The notes under the pieces were generated by a model. That model saw only the letters and a program-made list of their open reading frames with translations, was not told where the DNA came from and searched no databases. Below, in pieces: positions 1-6,376 of a DNA stretch of 13,473 bases. Source of the DNA: Treponema sp. (GTDB taxonomy: Bacteria; Spirochaetota; Spirochaetia; Treponematales; Breznakiellaceae). The position numbers were made by a program, and so were the translations under genes. Positions within the stretch are counted from its first letter, which is position 1. Each line of letters starts with the position of its first letter. The stretch covers positions 1 to 13,473 of the forward strand of contig JAIRLK010000312.1 of the NCBI GenBank assembly GCA_031259515.1, written 5' to 3'.

Positions 1-577
1 CTGAATAGGATGCCGCCGCCTTGAGCATCCCGGAAACGCCGGGTACTTGCGTAAGGGTTGGACTTCCCCCGGAATCATCTACATATACCAGAACAGAACT
101 TCCGCCAGACCGGGCCCCAACGAAAAGGGTATCCCCGGCCCCGTGGATGGACTGTATGGCAAACCCCGGGTTGCCAACCCGTGTCCACGGCTCCTCGGTT
201 TCCGGATCTTTCCGGTACAACAGCGCATCCGATAACTCGACCCCCTGCATGACCAGCGCATACAGGTACTTCTTGCCCGAGCTCGCTTCCGTTCCGGCCA
301 GGTCCATGATCTTCTTGCCTCCGGGCTGAACCGGCAGCCGTCTCCAGCCTTCCTCAGGGCTCTCTTTTTTATACCGGTAAACCGCGTTACTCCCCACATA
401 AAGGGCATCGCCCAATCCCACTATCTTGCTGGGACTTCCCGGAACCACGGCGTTTTTGTTCAGCACTTTATCGTATTGAATCGTGTAGAAAATATGGTCC
501 TGGGAACATGAAAAAAACAACATGCCTCCCGCCAGCAAGAGAGCCCAAAAAGGCGTTTGTATGTTCATCCGTATCAT
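1..577 (-). CDS. Lipoprotein of unknown function (partial, 3' end outside window)
   Basis: The minus-strand frame is open from position 577 to the left edge, giving the first 192 residues. The N-terminus (MIRMNIQTPFW, then a hydrophobic stretch ending LFFSC) is a type II signal peptide with the lipidated cysteine near residue 24, so the mature protein should be membrane-anchored on the periplasmic or outer face. The rest is soluble, rich in Gly, Ser and short beta-type stretches. Two segments resemble each other (GLGDALYVGSNAVYRY and GAGDTLFVGARSG), which suggests repeated beta-propeller-like blades. The start at 577 has GAGG 8 nt upstream; the in-frame ATG at 568 is an alternative and also has an AGGA 8 nt upstream. 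It lies 19 nt after the beta-barrel gene and is probably co-transcribed with it. I do not recognise a specific family. Confidence 0.75.
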   Translation of the reverse strand, partial: MIRMNIQTPFWALLLAGGMLFFSCSQDHIFYTIQYDKVLNKNAVVPGSPSKIVGLGDALYVGSNAVYRYKKESPEEGWRRLPVQPGGKKIMDLAGTEASSGKKYLYALVMQGVELSDALLYRKDPETEEPWTRVGNPGFAIQSIHGAGDTLFVGARSGGSSVLVYVDDSGGSPTLTQVPGVSGMLKAAASYS

Positions 578-596
578 CCTATTATCCTCTTGTCTC

Positions 597-1235
597 TTAT
601 AAAACATACCGGGCTGAAAGGGTCAGATTCAGGAAATTGCCGTACCGGTTGTATTCGGGGCCCCGTTCTGGCCATTGGGGGACCCACCACCACCCCACGT
701 TGATCCCGAAGGACCAGTCGGGGTTAAAGCGCCAATACACCGAAGCCTCCGGCTTGAGGAAAAACCCGAAGTAGTTCTGCGTCAGGTAGGTTTGAGATGA
801 CATGCCTATCATCAAGCTGAGGGGAAATTCAAACCGGTGGAAGATGAATTGATACCCCACCCGCAGTCCAAAGGGAAATTGAAAGAACATGTTATTTACG
901 GATTTGGAAAACCCCCCGTTTATTTCCGCGCCCAGGAAAATATTTGAGGTAAGGAAATAGTTAAGCCCTAGGGTTCCTGCGCCCCCCAGTTTGATTTTAC
1001 CATCGTAAACCTGGGCGGGTTTAGTTGACCCGTCTAAAAAGAGGATGGGGAACAGTACCCCCGCAGACATGGTAAACATGATGTCCCCCGGGGCATAGGC
1101 ATTGGGGAGAGCGCCGGTCCATTCCGATTCAATAGGAATTTCCTTTTCGCCGTCGTCTTCCTGAGCCGAAAGGGTATATACAAACGTACATCCCAAAAAA
1201 GTAATTAATAGAAGGGAAACCGCCTTCCGCACCAT
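597..1235 (-). CDS. Small outer-membrane beta-barrel protein (TP0733/OmpW-like)
   Basis: This encodes a 212-residue exported protein. The start at 1235 (MVRKAVSLLL) is preferred over the in-frame ATG at 1262 because AGGAG lies 6 nt upstream and a clean signal peptide follows, with cleavage expected after LSA (before QEDD). The mature part has alternating polar and hydrophobic residues with many aromatic ones, for example FEFPLSLMIGMSS and WSFGINVGWWWVP, and ends in LTLSARYVL. This is the pattern of a small transmembrane beta-barrel with about eight strands. The general look recalls the treponemal TP0733/OmpW-like outer-membrane proteins, but that assignment is from memory of the family and not from an alignment. 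The role is probably an outer-membrane pore or structural protein. It lies between the SPFH-like gene upstream and the lipoprotein gene downstream. Confidence 0.7.
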   Translation of the reverse strand: MVRKAVSLLLITFLGCTFVYTLSAQEDDGEKEIPIESEWTGALPNAYAPGDIMFTMSAGVLFPILFLDGSTKPAQVYDGKIKLGGAGTLGLNYFLTSNIFLGAEINGGFSKSVNNMFFQFPFGLRVGYQFIFHRFEFPLSLMIGMSSQTYLTQNYFGFFLKPEASVYWRFNPDWSFGINVGWWWVPQWPERGPEYNRYGNFLNLTLSARYVL

Positions 1236-1319
1236 GTAACACTCCTGTAAGAATAATATCATTTTTACGCTATTAGATACAACAACCGGTATACATGGGG
1301 GTTACGGGCAGCGCGGCGT

Positions 1320-2132
1320 TTAGTCTTCGCCGGGATCCGGATTTTTCCCGTCCCCGCCTTTTTCCAGGGCAAGGTACTGAAGCAGAATAGGATATTTAGT
1401 CAATAATTCACCATATTTTGCCAATTCATCAAGCCTGATCCGGGCGTTTATCTGCCGGTTTGCCGGCGGGGAAACGTCCGATTCTTGCGATTTTTGTTGC
1501 CCCCTACGGTAATCTTCGTAGATTTTCCGGAGCGAATTGTACAGGACAAGATCGGGGTATTGGACCATAGCGCCGCCGCAAGACAGGTTTTCGATATACG
1601 GGTATTCACGAAGAATATCCTCTTTGAGCTTGTCCATACTCAGCTCCCCAAGCTCATTGCCCGCTGCGACATGTTCCCGTATGCGCCGCGTCGAATAGGA
1701 GGCGATCTCTCCGGCAATACGCCGCTCAAATGCCTCAAGGTCCTCCTGGTTTGCGACGCTCCGTTCCGTAATCAGGACCGGAAGCTGATCCGGCTTCACC
1801 ATAAAGGACAGTGAACCGGCGTATTCATAGGAAAAATCCGCCTCCAGCCCCGCAAATAACGCATAGGCGTTCCCCGAAGGCAGGGAACCGGTTATCCGGA
1901 TTGGCTGTTCCACCAGGCGGAGGGTAAACACGTTAAGCGCCGTGTTGGTGGGAATGATGGCGTACCACAGCCACCGGAATTCCCCTTCCCTGATAACGAC
2001 CGGGTCAATTCCGTGCGTCTTGGAACGCATCACCCCATAAGAACCCGGCGGAACCCGGATCTGCACCCACCCGAAAAAGAAGACAGTCCCGCCCAGAATC
2101 AATATGAACAAGGCAAAGATTATTTTTTTCAT
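1320..2132 (-). CDS. Membrane-anchored SPFH/band-7-like protein of unknown function
   Basis: The 270-residue protein begins MKKIIFALFILILGG, a single N-terminal membrane helix (about residues 4-24), with AAGG 4 nt and AGGA 7 nt before the ATG at 2132. The segment that follows (VPPGSYGVMRSKTHGIDP, then REGEF and aromatic residues) resembles the start of SPFH/prohibitin domains, in which a Pro-Pro-Gly-x-x-Gly-Val strand follows the anchor. The middle (about 115-215) is charged and helical, and the C-terminal part (LDELAKYGELLTKYPILLQYLALEK) is also helical and ends in an acidic tail. SPFH proteins scaffold membrane microdomains and often bind proteases; whether that applies here is inference. 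It would be the first gene of the leftward envelope operon, 84 nt before the beta-barrel gene. It could instead be a spirochaete-specific family with only superficial SPFH likeness. Confidence 0.6.
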   Translation of the reverse strand: MKKIIFALFILILGGTVFFFGWVQIRVPPGSYGVMRSKTHGIDPVVIREGEFRWLWYAIIPTNTALNVFTLRLVEQPIRITGSLPSGNAYALFAGLEADFSYEYAGSLSFMVKPDQLPVLITERSVANQEDLEAFERRIAGEIASYSTRRIREHVAAGNELGELSMDKLKEDILREYPYIENLSCGGAMVQYPDLVLYNSLRKIYEDYRRGQQKSQESDVSPPANRQINARIRLDELAKYGELLTKYPILLQYLALEKGGDGKNPDPGED

Positions 2133-2138
2133 AAAGCC

Positions 2139-2175
2139 TTCCTGTTATGCACCCTTCTTGTTATAATACTATAAT
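2139..2175. promoter_or_regulatory. Candidate divergent promoter region
   Basis: The short gap between the leftward SPFH-like gene and the rightward membrane-protein gene holds two overlapping consensus -10 boxes on the plus strand, TATAAT at 2162-2167 and at 2170-2175. No good -35 box is present; TTCCTG at 2139-2144 sits 17 nt before the first. The segment is AT-rich and partly symmetric (TATAATACTATAAT), so the same bases could also serve the minus-strand gene. It was assigned by eye. Confidence 0.4.
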
Positions 2176-2227
2176 GTTACCTAATGCACAATCACCGGTG
2201 AAGGGGGGAGGGTTTTTTTTCTTTTTT

Positions 2228-2506
2228 ATGAGCCTTTTTTCGGTCTTCCTTTACGGCGTGGGAGTCCGCCAGCGGTTCATGGATACCACTCAAATCATGC
2301 TTCTCCGCATATCCGCGTTGTCCGCCCTGATTCTGGGAATATTATCCATATACGGTATAGTCCTGGACATTTGGTTTCTGGTACGCACCAGGGGTCTCCG
2401 CTTCTTATTGGGTATTACGATCTATTTTGCGGCGGCGGTTTTTGGTATCCTGATAGCCGCAACGGCAATCTTTATCCTGGTTCTTGCGGGAGGAAATATC
2501 GAATGA
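2228..2506 (+). CDS. Small integral membrane protein, unknown function
   Basis: A hydrophobic protein of 92 residues if translation starts at ATG 2228 (MSLFSVFLYGVGVRQRF). Two long membrane stretches are visible: about residues 24-51 (LLRISALSALILGILSIYG and onward) and about 58-89 (LLGITIYFAAAVFGILIAA and onward), joined by a short basic loop, RTRGLR. The start is uncertain. A strong purine-rich site at 2201-2212 is followed by T8-C-T6, so ATG 2228 is 15 nt from it, longer than usual. GTG 2198 and ATG 2174 are in-frame alternatives that lack an SD, and ATG 2279 is a shorter one. The stop codon overlaps the chorismate mutase start (ATGA), so the two are translationally coupled. I do not recognise the family; the neighbour gives no strong functional hint. 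Confidence 0.6.
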   Translation: MSLFSVFLYGVGVRQRFMDTTQIMLLRISALSALILGILSIYGIVLDIWFLVRTRGLRFLLGITIYFAAAVFGILIAATAIFILVLAGGNIE

Positions 2507-2886
2507 AACGGCTCTATGCCCTAAGGGGCGCAACCCGGTGCCTCAACGAGGCGGAGGACATGGTTTTGCGGGTATCGGCCCTGTACGACGCCCTGCTCGG
2601 GCAAAACAACCTTGAGGAAGGGGATCTGGTATCTCTTATCTTTTCGGTAACCACTGATTTGGATGCCGATAATCCCGCCGCCGCCCTCCGCCGTTCCGGC
2701 AGGGCGGGGGAACTTGCCCTTTTCAGCCTTCAGGAAGCCGCTGTTTTGGGAGGCCTGGAACGGACCATCCGGGTCCTTATCCACTGCTGCCTGGAGGAAG
2801 GAAGCGTCCCCCGTCATGTGTACCAAAACGGCGCTGAAGTCCTCAGACCGGACCGGGCCGGCAATTCACCCCCCGCTTCCGTATAA
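2503..2886 (+). CDS. aroH: Chorismate mutase, monofunctional AroH type
   Basis: This enzyme converts chorismate to prephenate, the committed step toward phenylalanine and tyrosine, in the cytoplasm. The start at ATG 2503 has GGAGG 8 nt upstream and overlaps the preceding stop by 4 nt; it gives 127 residues, the same length as the Bacillus subtilis AroH enzyme. The match is clear along the chain: LRGAT near the N-terminus, LIFSVTTDLDADNPAAALR in the middle, SLQE, GGLERTIRV, RHVY and LRPD. The active-site residues known from the B. subtilis enzyme have counterparts: Arg8, Glu78, Arg90, Tyr107 and Arg115. The usual active-site cysteine at position 75 is Ser here. This is the trimeric pseudo-alpha/beta-barrel class, unrelated to the helical AroQ class. 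It stands apart from other shikimate genes in this window. Confidence 0.93.
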   Translation: MKRLYALRGATRCLNEAEDMVLRVSALYDALLGQNNLEEGDLVSLIFSVTTDLDADNPAAALRRSGRAGELALFSLQEAAVLGGLERTIRVLIHCCLEEGSVPRHVYQNGAEVLRPDRAGNSPPASV

Positions 2887-2941
2887 AGGTCATGAACAAA
2901 ATACGCACAAGGAGCCTCGAAATGCGTGAAATCACGCGGCT

Positions 2942-3499
2942 TCACCAAACCTTAGGCTCAAAGCCTTCGGGAACACTGATCCGTACCGTGTCCCCCGATT
3001 GTTCCAAGACAAAAAAACCGTTCTTTACGGCAAAAGCCTTTACGTCCTCCGGAGCTATCGCCCCGGCCACTGCCCCTAAGAGCTTCCGGCTGTCCTGGTG
3101 TTCATCGGCGTAGCGCCGCAGGTTCTCCATTCGCCTGACATGATCCCGCACATCGCTGTCCGTCAGCTTGGTCTTTACCTCCACCGCAAGGACGGCATCC
3201 CCGTTTTCCAGCAGAATGTCCACTTCGGCGATAAAACGCCCCTGGGCATCGTTATAGCGCACCTCAGAAGCCGCCTTCCCAAAAACATACCCCAGTTGGT
3301 TGAACTTCTCCCAAATATTGGGGAAAAACAGTTCTTCCACCAGGTCCCCGATACGACTGCCCAATTTGCTGATTTTACGGTCCGTCTCTTTGATCTGGCG
3401 ATTCGTCTCTTTGATCCGGCGATCCGTCTCCTGGAACATAAGCCACACGTCTTCAAAGGTCAGACCCCTTTGCGGCTTTTGCTGGGTTTCATTGATCAT
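2942..3499 (-). CDS. PD-(D/E)XK nuclease-like protein with coiled-coil N-terminus (DUF3782-like)
   Basis: A 185-residue cytoplasmic protein starting at 3499 with AAGG 7 nt upstream. Residues 24-44 are three near-identical heptads (ETDRRIK, ETNRQIK, ETDRKIS) forming a coiled coil; the DNA repeats as 21-bp units. The C-terminal domain carries the PD-(D/E)XK signature: Glu56 in an early helix, then EVDILLENGDAVLAVEVKT with Asp94, Glu107 and Lys109, spaced as in the E/D-x(n)-ExK core. This overall form (coiled coil followed by a degenerate nuclease fold) matches a widespread uncharacterised family, common in cyanobacteria and spirochaetes, that I know as DUF3782-type. Catalytic activity is plausible but unproven. 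It stands alone, opposite to both neighbours, between aroH and recA, which suggests an accessory insertion. Confidence 0.75.
   Translation of the reverse strand: MINETQQKPQRGLTFEDVWLMFQETDRRIKETNRQIKETDRKISKLGSRIGDLVEELFFPNIWEKFNQLGYVFGKAASEVRYNDAQGRFIAEVDILLENGDAVLAVEVKTKLTDSDVRDHVRRMENLRRYADEHQDSRKLLGAVAGAIAPEDVKAFAVKNGFFVLEQSGDTVRISVPEGFEPKVW
3381..3443 (-). repeat. Three tandem 21-bp repeats encoding coiled-coil heptads
   Basis: Units at 3381-3401, 3402-3422 and 3423-3443 lie inside the PD-(D/E)XK-like gene. The first two differ at only two of 21 bases; the third has diverged. Each unit encodes one heptad of the form E-T-D/N-R-x-I-K/S, so gain or loss of a unit would lengthen or shorten the coiled coil by one heptad without shifting the frame. 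Confidence 0.8.
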
Positions 3500-3505
3500 A
3501 GGTAT

Positions 3506-3534
3506 ACCTTATTTCATTGCCATGTAGTTGTCAA
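3506..3534 (-). promoter_or_regulatory. Candidate promoter for the PD-(D/E)XK-like gene
   Basis: On the minus strand a perfect TTGACA (plus positions 3529-3534) is followed after 17 nt by TAAGGT (3506-3511). A-rich tracts (the T9 and T7 runs at 3564-3582 on the plus strand) lie further upstream, like an UP element. Transcription would start within a few bases of the ATG, giving a very short or absent leader, and the -10 overlaps the ribosome binding site. Confidence 0.4.
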
Positions 3535-3542
3535 GAAAACCC

Positions 3543-3628
3543 GATAGAACGATAGAACGGGTATTTTTTTTTATCTTTTTTTATTATGATTAAAGGGGTA
3601 TACAAAATGGCGCCTATATAGGGGAGGG
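3543..3628 (+). promoter_or_regulatory. recA upstream region: direct repeat, candidate promoter and RBS
   Basis: This holds a perfect tandem GATAGAAC repeat (3543-3550, 3551-3558), two T-runs, a candidate -10 TATGAT at 3585-3590 (another, TATACA, at 3599-3604), a 10-bp palindrome CCTATATAGG at 3613-3622 and a strong GGGGAGGG site at 3621-3628, 6 nt before the TTG start. No inverted SOS box of the known LexA types was seen. GAAC occurs twice, 4 nt apart, but as a direct and not an inverted repeat. The promoter choice is uncertain. Confidence 0.4.
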
Positions 3629-3634
3629 AAAAGA

Positions 3635-4909
3635 TTGGCAAAGACGAGTGAATCAGAAAAGACCAGGGGAAATCCTCTGGCAACGGCGGAAGAGAAGGTA
3701 AAAGCCCTGGAAGCGGCCAGGCTCCAGATTGAAAAGCAGTTTGGCGCCGGTTCGCTTATGAAACTGGGGGCCCATGCTAACGCATCGGGTATAGATGTCG
3801 TTCCTTCGGGGTCCATTATGCTGGACGAGGCTTTGGGGATAGGCGGGTATCCCCGGGGACGGATTATCGAGATCTACGGCCCTGAATCTTCGGGGAAAAC
3901 CACCTTGGCCCTGCACGCCATCGCGGAAGCCCAAAAACTGGAGGGTATCGCCGCCTTTGTGGATGCCGAGCACGCGCTTGATCCGATCTACGCGAAAAAC
4001 CTGGGGGTAAACATCGACGAATTGTGGATTTCCCAGCCTGATACCGGCGAACAGGCCCTGGAAATCGCCGAAAATCTGGTTCGTTCAGGCGCGGTGGATG
4101 TTATCGTAGTGGACTCCGTGGCGGCTCTGACGCCTCAGGCGGAAATCAACGGGGACATGGGGGACGCCCATATGGGGCTCCAGGCCCGGCTCATGAGCCA
4201 GGCGCTGAGGAAACTCACCGCCATCATGGGGAAGTCCCGGACTATCCTCATCTTCATCAACCAGATCCGCATGAAGATAGGGACGGTCTACGGAAACCCC
4301 GAGACCACCACCGGCGGCAACGCCCTCAAATTTTATGCTTCGGTCCGGCTTGACGTCCGTAAATTTGAGACCATAGAGAAGGGAGAAGCGAACGCCATCG
4401 GAAACCGGGTCAAGGTCAAGGTGTCAAAAAACAAGGTGGCCCCGCCCTTTAGAAAGGTGGAGTTAGAAATTATATTCGGGAAGGGCGTGTCCGCCATAGG
4501 AAGCATCCTGGATGCCGCCGTTAAATATGATCTCATTGATAAGAAGGGTGCGTGGTATGCCTACGGGGAAGAAAAAATCGGCCAGGGCCGGGACAACGTG
4601 ATTGCCTTCCTGGAAGGCAGGCCCGAACTTATTCAGGAATTTGAAGAAAAGCTGCGGAAAATCATGTTTCCCGACCGGGATTTTTTCCAAAAGCCTAAGA
4701 AAGCTGTAGGAAGCGCCAAAGCGAACGCCGCGCCGGCGCCTAAAGGGGCGGCAACCGACGCGCCTGCTTCGGTCCCGCCGGTAGCAGCCGCTGCCGCAGA
4801 GCCGGTTCCGGAAGTTAAGGAAGCAGGCCCAAAAAGCGCGTCGGCCCCGGAACCCCGGCATGTGGGAAGACCCAGAAAGAATCCCGACCCTGCCGCGGGG
4901 CTTTTTTAG
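3635..4909 (+). CDS. recA: RecA recombinase with long Ala/Pro-rich C-terminal tail
   Basis: RecA polymerises on single-stranded DNA with ATP and drives homologous pairing and strand exchange for repair. The 424-residue product has all core marks: Walker A GPESSGKT at 82-89, the following FVDAEHALDP segment (108-117), Walker B VIVVDS (156-161), the L1 region MGLQARLMSQALR (180-192), NQIRMKIG (209-216) and the L2 region ending TTTGGNALKFYASVRLD (224-240). The TTG start at 3635 is chosen because GGGGAGGG lies 6 nt upstream and the protein begins MAKTSESEK. The conserved part ends near residue 349. Beyond it is a tail of about 75 residues, rich in Ala, Pro and Lys, ending with GRPRKNP (411-417), the core of an AT-hook. 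Usual RecA proteins are near 350 residues, so this tail is an extension. It lies 80 nt before scpA on the same strand. Confidence 0.97.
   Translation: MAKTSESEKTRGNPLATAEEKVKALEAARLQIEKQFGAGSLMKLGAHANASGIDVVPSGSIMLDEALGIGGYPRGRIIEIYGPESSGKTTLALHAIAEAQKLEGIAAFVDAEHALDPIYAKNLGVNIDELWISQPDTGEQALEIAENLVRSGAVDVIVVDSVAALTPQAEINGDMGDAHMGLQARLMSQALRKLTAIMGKSRTILIFINQIRMKIGTVYGNPETTTGGNALKFYASVRLDVRKFETIEKGEANAIGNRVKVKVSKNKVAPPFRKVELEIIFGKGVSAIGSILDAAVKYDLIDKKGAWYAYGEEKIGQGRDNVIAFLEGRPELIQEFEEKLRKIMFPDRDFFQKPKKAVGSAKANAAPAPKGAATDAPASVPPVAAAAAEPVPEVKEAGPKSASAPEPRHVGRPRKNPDPAAGLF
4884..4907 (+). terminator. Weak candidate terminator overlapping recA stop
   Basis: A short C-rich arm (CCC at 4888-4890) can pair with GGG in 4897-4900, followed by a run of six T at 4902-4907 that forms part of the recA stop codon. 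The stem is short, so termination would be partial at best. It could give attenuated read-through into scpA. Confidence 0.25.
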
Positions 4910-4952
4910 AGGAGCGTAAGATTTTCCAGCCTGCCGTGGACCTGGCGGGGTA

Positions 4953-4981
4953 TTTACTCACCGGGTCAGGATGGCTATACT
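4953..4981 (+). promoter_or_regulatory. Candidate scpA promoter
   Basis: TTTACT (4953-4958), a 17-nt spacer and TATACT (4976-4981) fit the sigma-70 pattern at 4/6 and 5/6 positions. Transcription would start just before the scpA ATG at 4990. An imperfect inverted repeat (GACCTGG 4939-4945 with CCGGGTC 4961-4967) overlaps the -35 box. The AAGGA site at 4982-4986 is only 3 nt from the ATG, a short spacing. Confidence 0.35.
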
Positions 4982-4989
4982 AAGGATAA

Positions 4990-5763
4990 ATGGAAACCAT
5001 ACAAGCCAGCGCCGGTCACCGTTTCAGAGTAAAGGAATTTGAAGGCCCTCTGGACCTTTTGCTCTTTTTGATAAAAAAAAATGAAGTCAACATTTACGAT
5101 ATTCCCATAGCCCAGATAACCGAACAGTATTTGGGCTATTTGACTTACGCTGCGGAACCCGATCTGGAAGACCTGACCGAATTTCATGTCTTAGCGGCTA
5201 CCCTGTTGTATATCAAATCCAGGATGCTCCTGCCGGTAGAAGTAGACATTGAAGATGATATTGAGGATCCCCGGCAGGAACTTGTGGAAAAACTCATAGA
5301 GTATCAGAAATTCAAAAAGCTTTCCGAACTGATGGAAGAAAAGGAGCGGGAGGCCGAGTGGATCATAGAGCGGAAAAAACTCCAGCAGCCGTTGCCTTTT
5401 ACTGATGAAGAATTATGGGAACGGGTCGATGTCTGGGACCTCCTCAAGACCTTTTCCAACCTTATGAATAATCTTTCGAATGAACGTATCTTCGACCTTT
5501 ACGAGGAAGTTTCGATCAACGAAAAAATAGCCCTCATGACGGAGCGGCTTGAAAACCGGGGGGAATGTTACTTTACGGACCTGGTGGTCCGGAACGGTTC
5601 AATCATGGATATTATCTGCGCCTTTCTTGCTGTTTTGGAGGCGGTAAAATTCCGGATGATCCTCATCTTCCAGAACCGTATGTTTGGAGATATTGTGATC
5701 CGCCGCCGGGCTGCGGTATCTCAGGGAGATTCTCTTCCTGGCGCGGCGGACGGGGGCGTTTAA
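4990..5763 (+). CDS. scpA: Segregation and condensation protein A (kleisin)
   Basis: ScpA is the kleisin subunit that bridges the heads of SMC and binds ScpB to form the bacterial condensin, which compacts and separates sister chromosomes. The 257-residue protein opens with the family signature FEGPLDLLLFLIKKNEVNIYD near residues 17-38, then LAATLLYIKSRMLLP (about 68-82), a long charged helical middle (PRQELVEKLIEYQKFKKL) and a C-terminal winged-helix region (MDIICAFLAVLEAVKF). The length is normal. It starts at ATG 4990 and ends TAATG, so its stop overlaps the scpB start by one base and the two are translationally coupled. No smc gene lies within the window. Confidence 0.95.
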   Translation: METIQASAGHRFRVKEFEGPLDLLLFLIKKNEVNIYDIPIAQITEQYLGYLTYAAEPDLEDLTEFHVLAATLLYIKSRMLLPVEVDIEDDIEDPRQELVEKLIEYQKFKKLSELMEEKEREAEWIIERKKLQQPLPFTDEELWERVDVWDLLKTFSNLMNNLSNERIFDLYEEVSINEKIALMTERLENRGECYFTDLVVRNGSIMDIICAFLAVLEAVKFRMILIFQNRMFGDIVIRRRAAVSQGDSLPGAADGGV

Positions 5764-6314
5764 TGGAAGTATCCCTGGAAAAAGAAACCGCCCTGGTCGA
5801 AGCCATACTCTACCTTGAAGCCGATCCTCTGGACGAAGCCGCCCTGATCCGCATTTCCGGGCTTTCTAAAGACATCGTGGCCCAGGCTTTGGAAGCCTTG
5901 GGGGAACGGTATGCCCGGCAGGATTCGGGGGTGGAGCTGTCCCGTATAGGCGGGGGAGTGATGATTTCTCCCAAAAAGGAGTATTGGTATAATCTGAGGG
6001 AGCGGTACGGCAAGAAAAACGAGGCCAAGCTTTCTAAGGCCGCCCTGGAAACCCTTTCGATTATCGCCTATAAACAGCCCATAACCAGGAGCGAAATTGA
6101 ACAGATCCGGGGGGTACAGGCGGATACCATGATGCGCCTTCTGCTGGAAAAGAACCTTATCCGGGAAACCGGCAAGAAGGATGTCCCGGGAAAACCGATA
6201 CAGTATGGCACCACCCGGGATTTCCTGAAATTTTTCCGTCTGGAAAGCATCGCGGATCTGCCTAAACTTAACGAAATGGAGAACGACCGGTTTGAGCTTA
6301 CCGGAGACGAATAA
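5763..6314 (+). CDS. scpB: Segregation and condensation protein B
   Basis: ScpB dimerises and binds the middle of ScpA, completing the SMC-ScpAB condensin. The start at 5763 (MEVSLEKETALVEAILYLE) overlaps the scpA stop and gives 183 residues. A longer in-frame opening reaches back to 5565 but is scpA in another frame and is not used. Family marks are EAILYLEADPL near the start, the first winged helix, then LSKAALETLSIIAYKQPITRSEIEQIRGV (about residues 95-123), the most conserved ScpB segment, followed by LLLEKNLI, GKPIQYGTT and DFLKFF. The ribosome binding site is weak (GGGGG only), as expected for a coupled gene. It is followed by a 67-nt GC-rich spacer and rluB. Confidence 0.95.
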   Translation: MEVSLEKETALVEAILYLEADPLDEAALIRISGLSKDIVAQALEALGERYARQDSGVELSRIGGGVMISPKKEYWYNLRERYGKKNEAKLSKAALETLSIIAYKQPITRSEIEQIRGVQADTMMRLLLEKNLIRETGKKDVPGKPIQYGTTRDFLKFFRLESIADLPKLNEMENDRFELTGDE

Positions 6315-6320
6315 GGCCGG

Positions 6321-6376
6321 CCCCTTTCCCCCGGAAGGGGTGTTTCCGCCCCTTCCTGCGGGGGAGGAGGGTGGAA
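6321..6376 (+). promoter_or_regulatory. Alternative hairpins in the rluB leader
   Basis: GGAAGGGG at 6333-6340 can pair with the perfect complement CCCCTTCC at 6349-6356 (8 bp, 8-nt loop), or its AAGGGG part with CCCCTT at 6321-6326 (6 bp, 8-nt loop). The two pairings exclude each other. A G-rich stretch (GGGGGAGGAGGG) follows just before the rluB start and could also pair with the C-rich arms, which would hide the ribosome binding site. There is no T-run, so this is not a plain terminator. Confidence 0.35.

Noticed and set aside
21..408. Overlapping open frames on both strands in the first 400 bases
   Set aside because: They lack ribosome binding sites and lie opposite or out of frame to the lipoprotein reading frame, which has a signal peptide and runs through the whole stretch.
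3543..3558. GAAC-N4-GAAC before recA as a LexA (SOS) box
   Set aside because: Gram-positive SOS boxes are inverted (GAAC-N4-GTTC); here the halves are direct repeats.
4910..4989. A short frame reading IFQPAVDLAGYLLTGSGWLY between recA and scpA
   Set aside because: It has no standard start codon and is only about 20 codons long; chance is more likely.
5565..5762. Upstream extension of scpB
   Set aside because: It is scpA DNA read in another frame; homology to ScpB begins only at the ATG at 5763.
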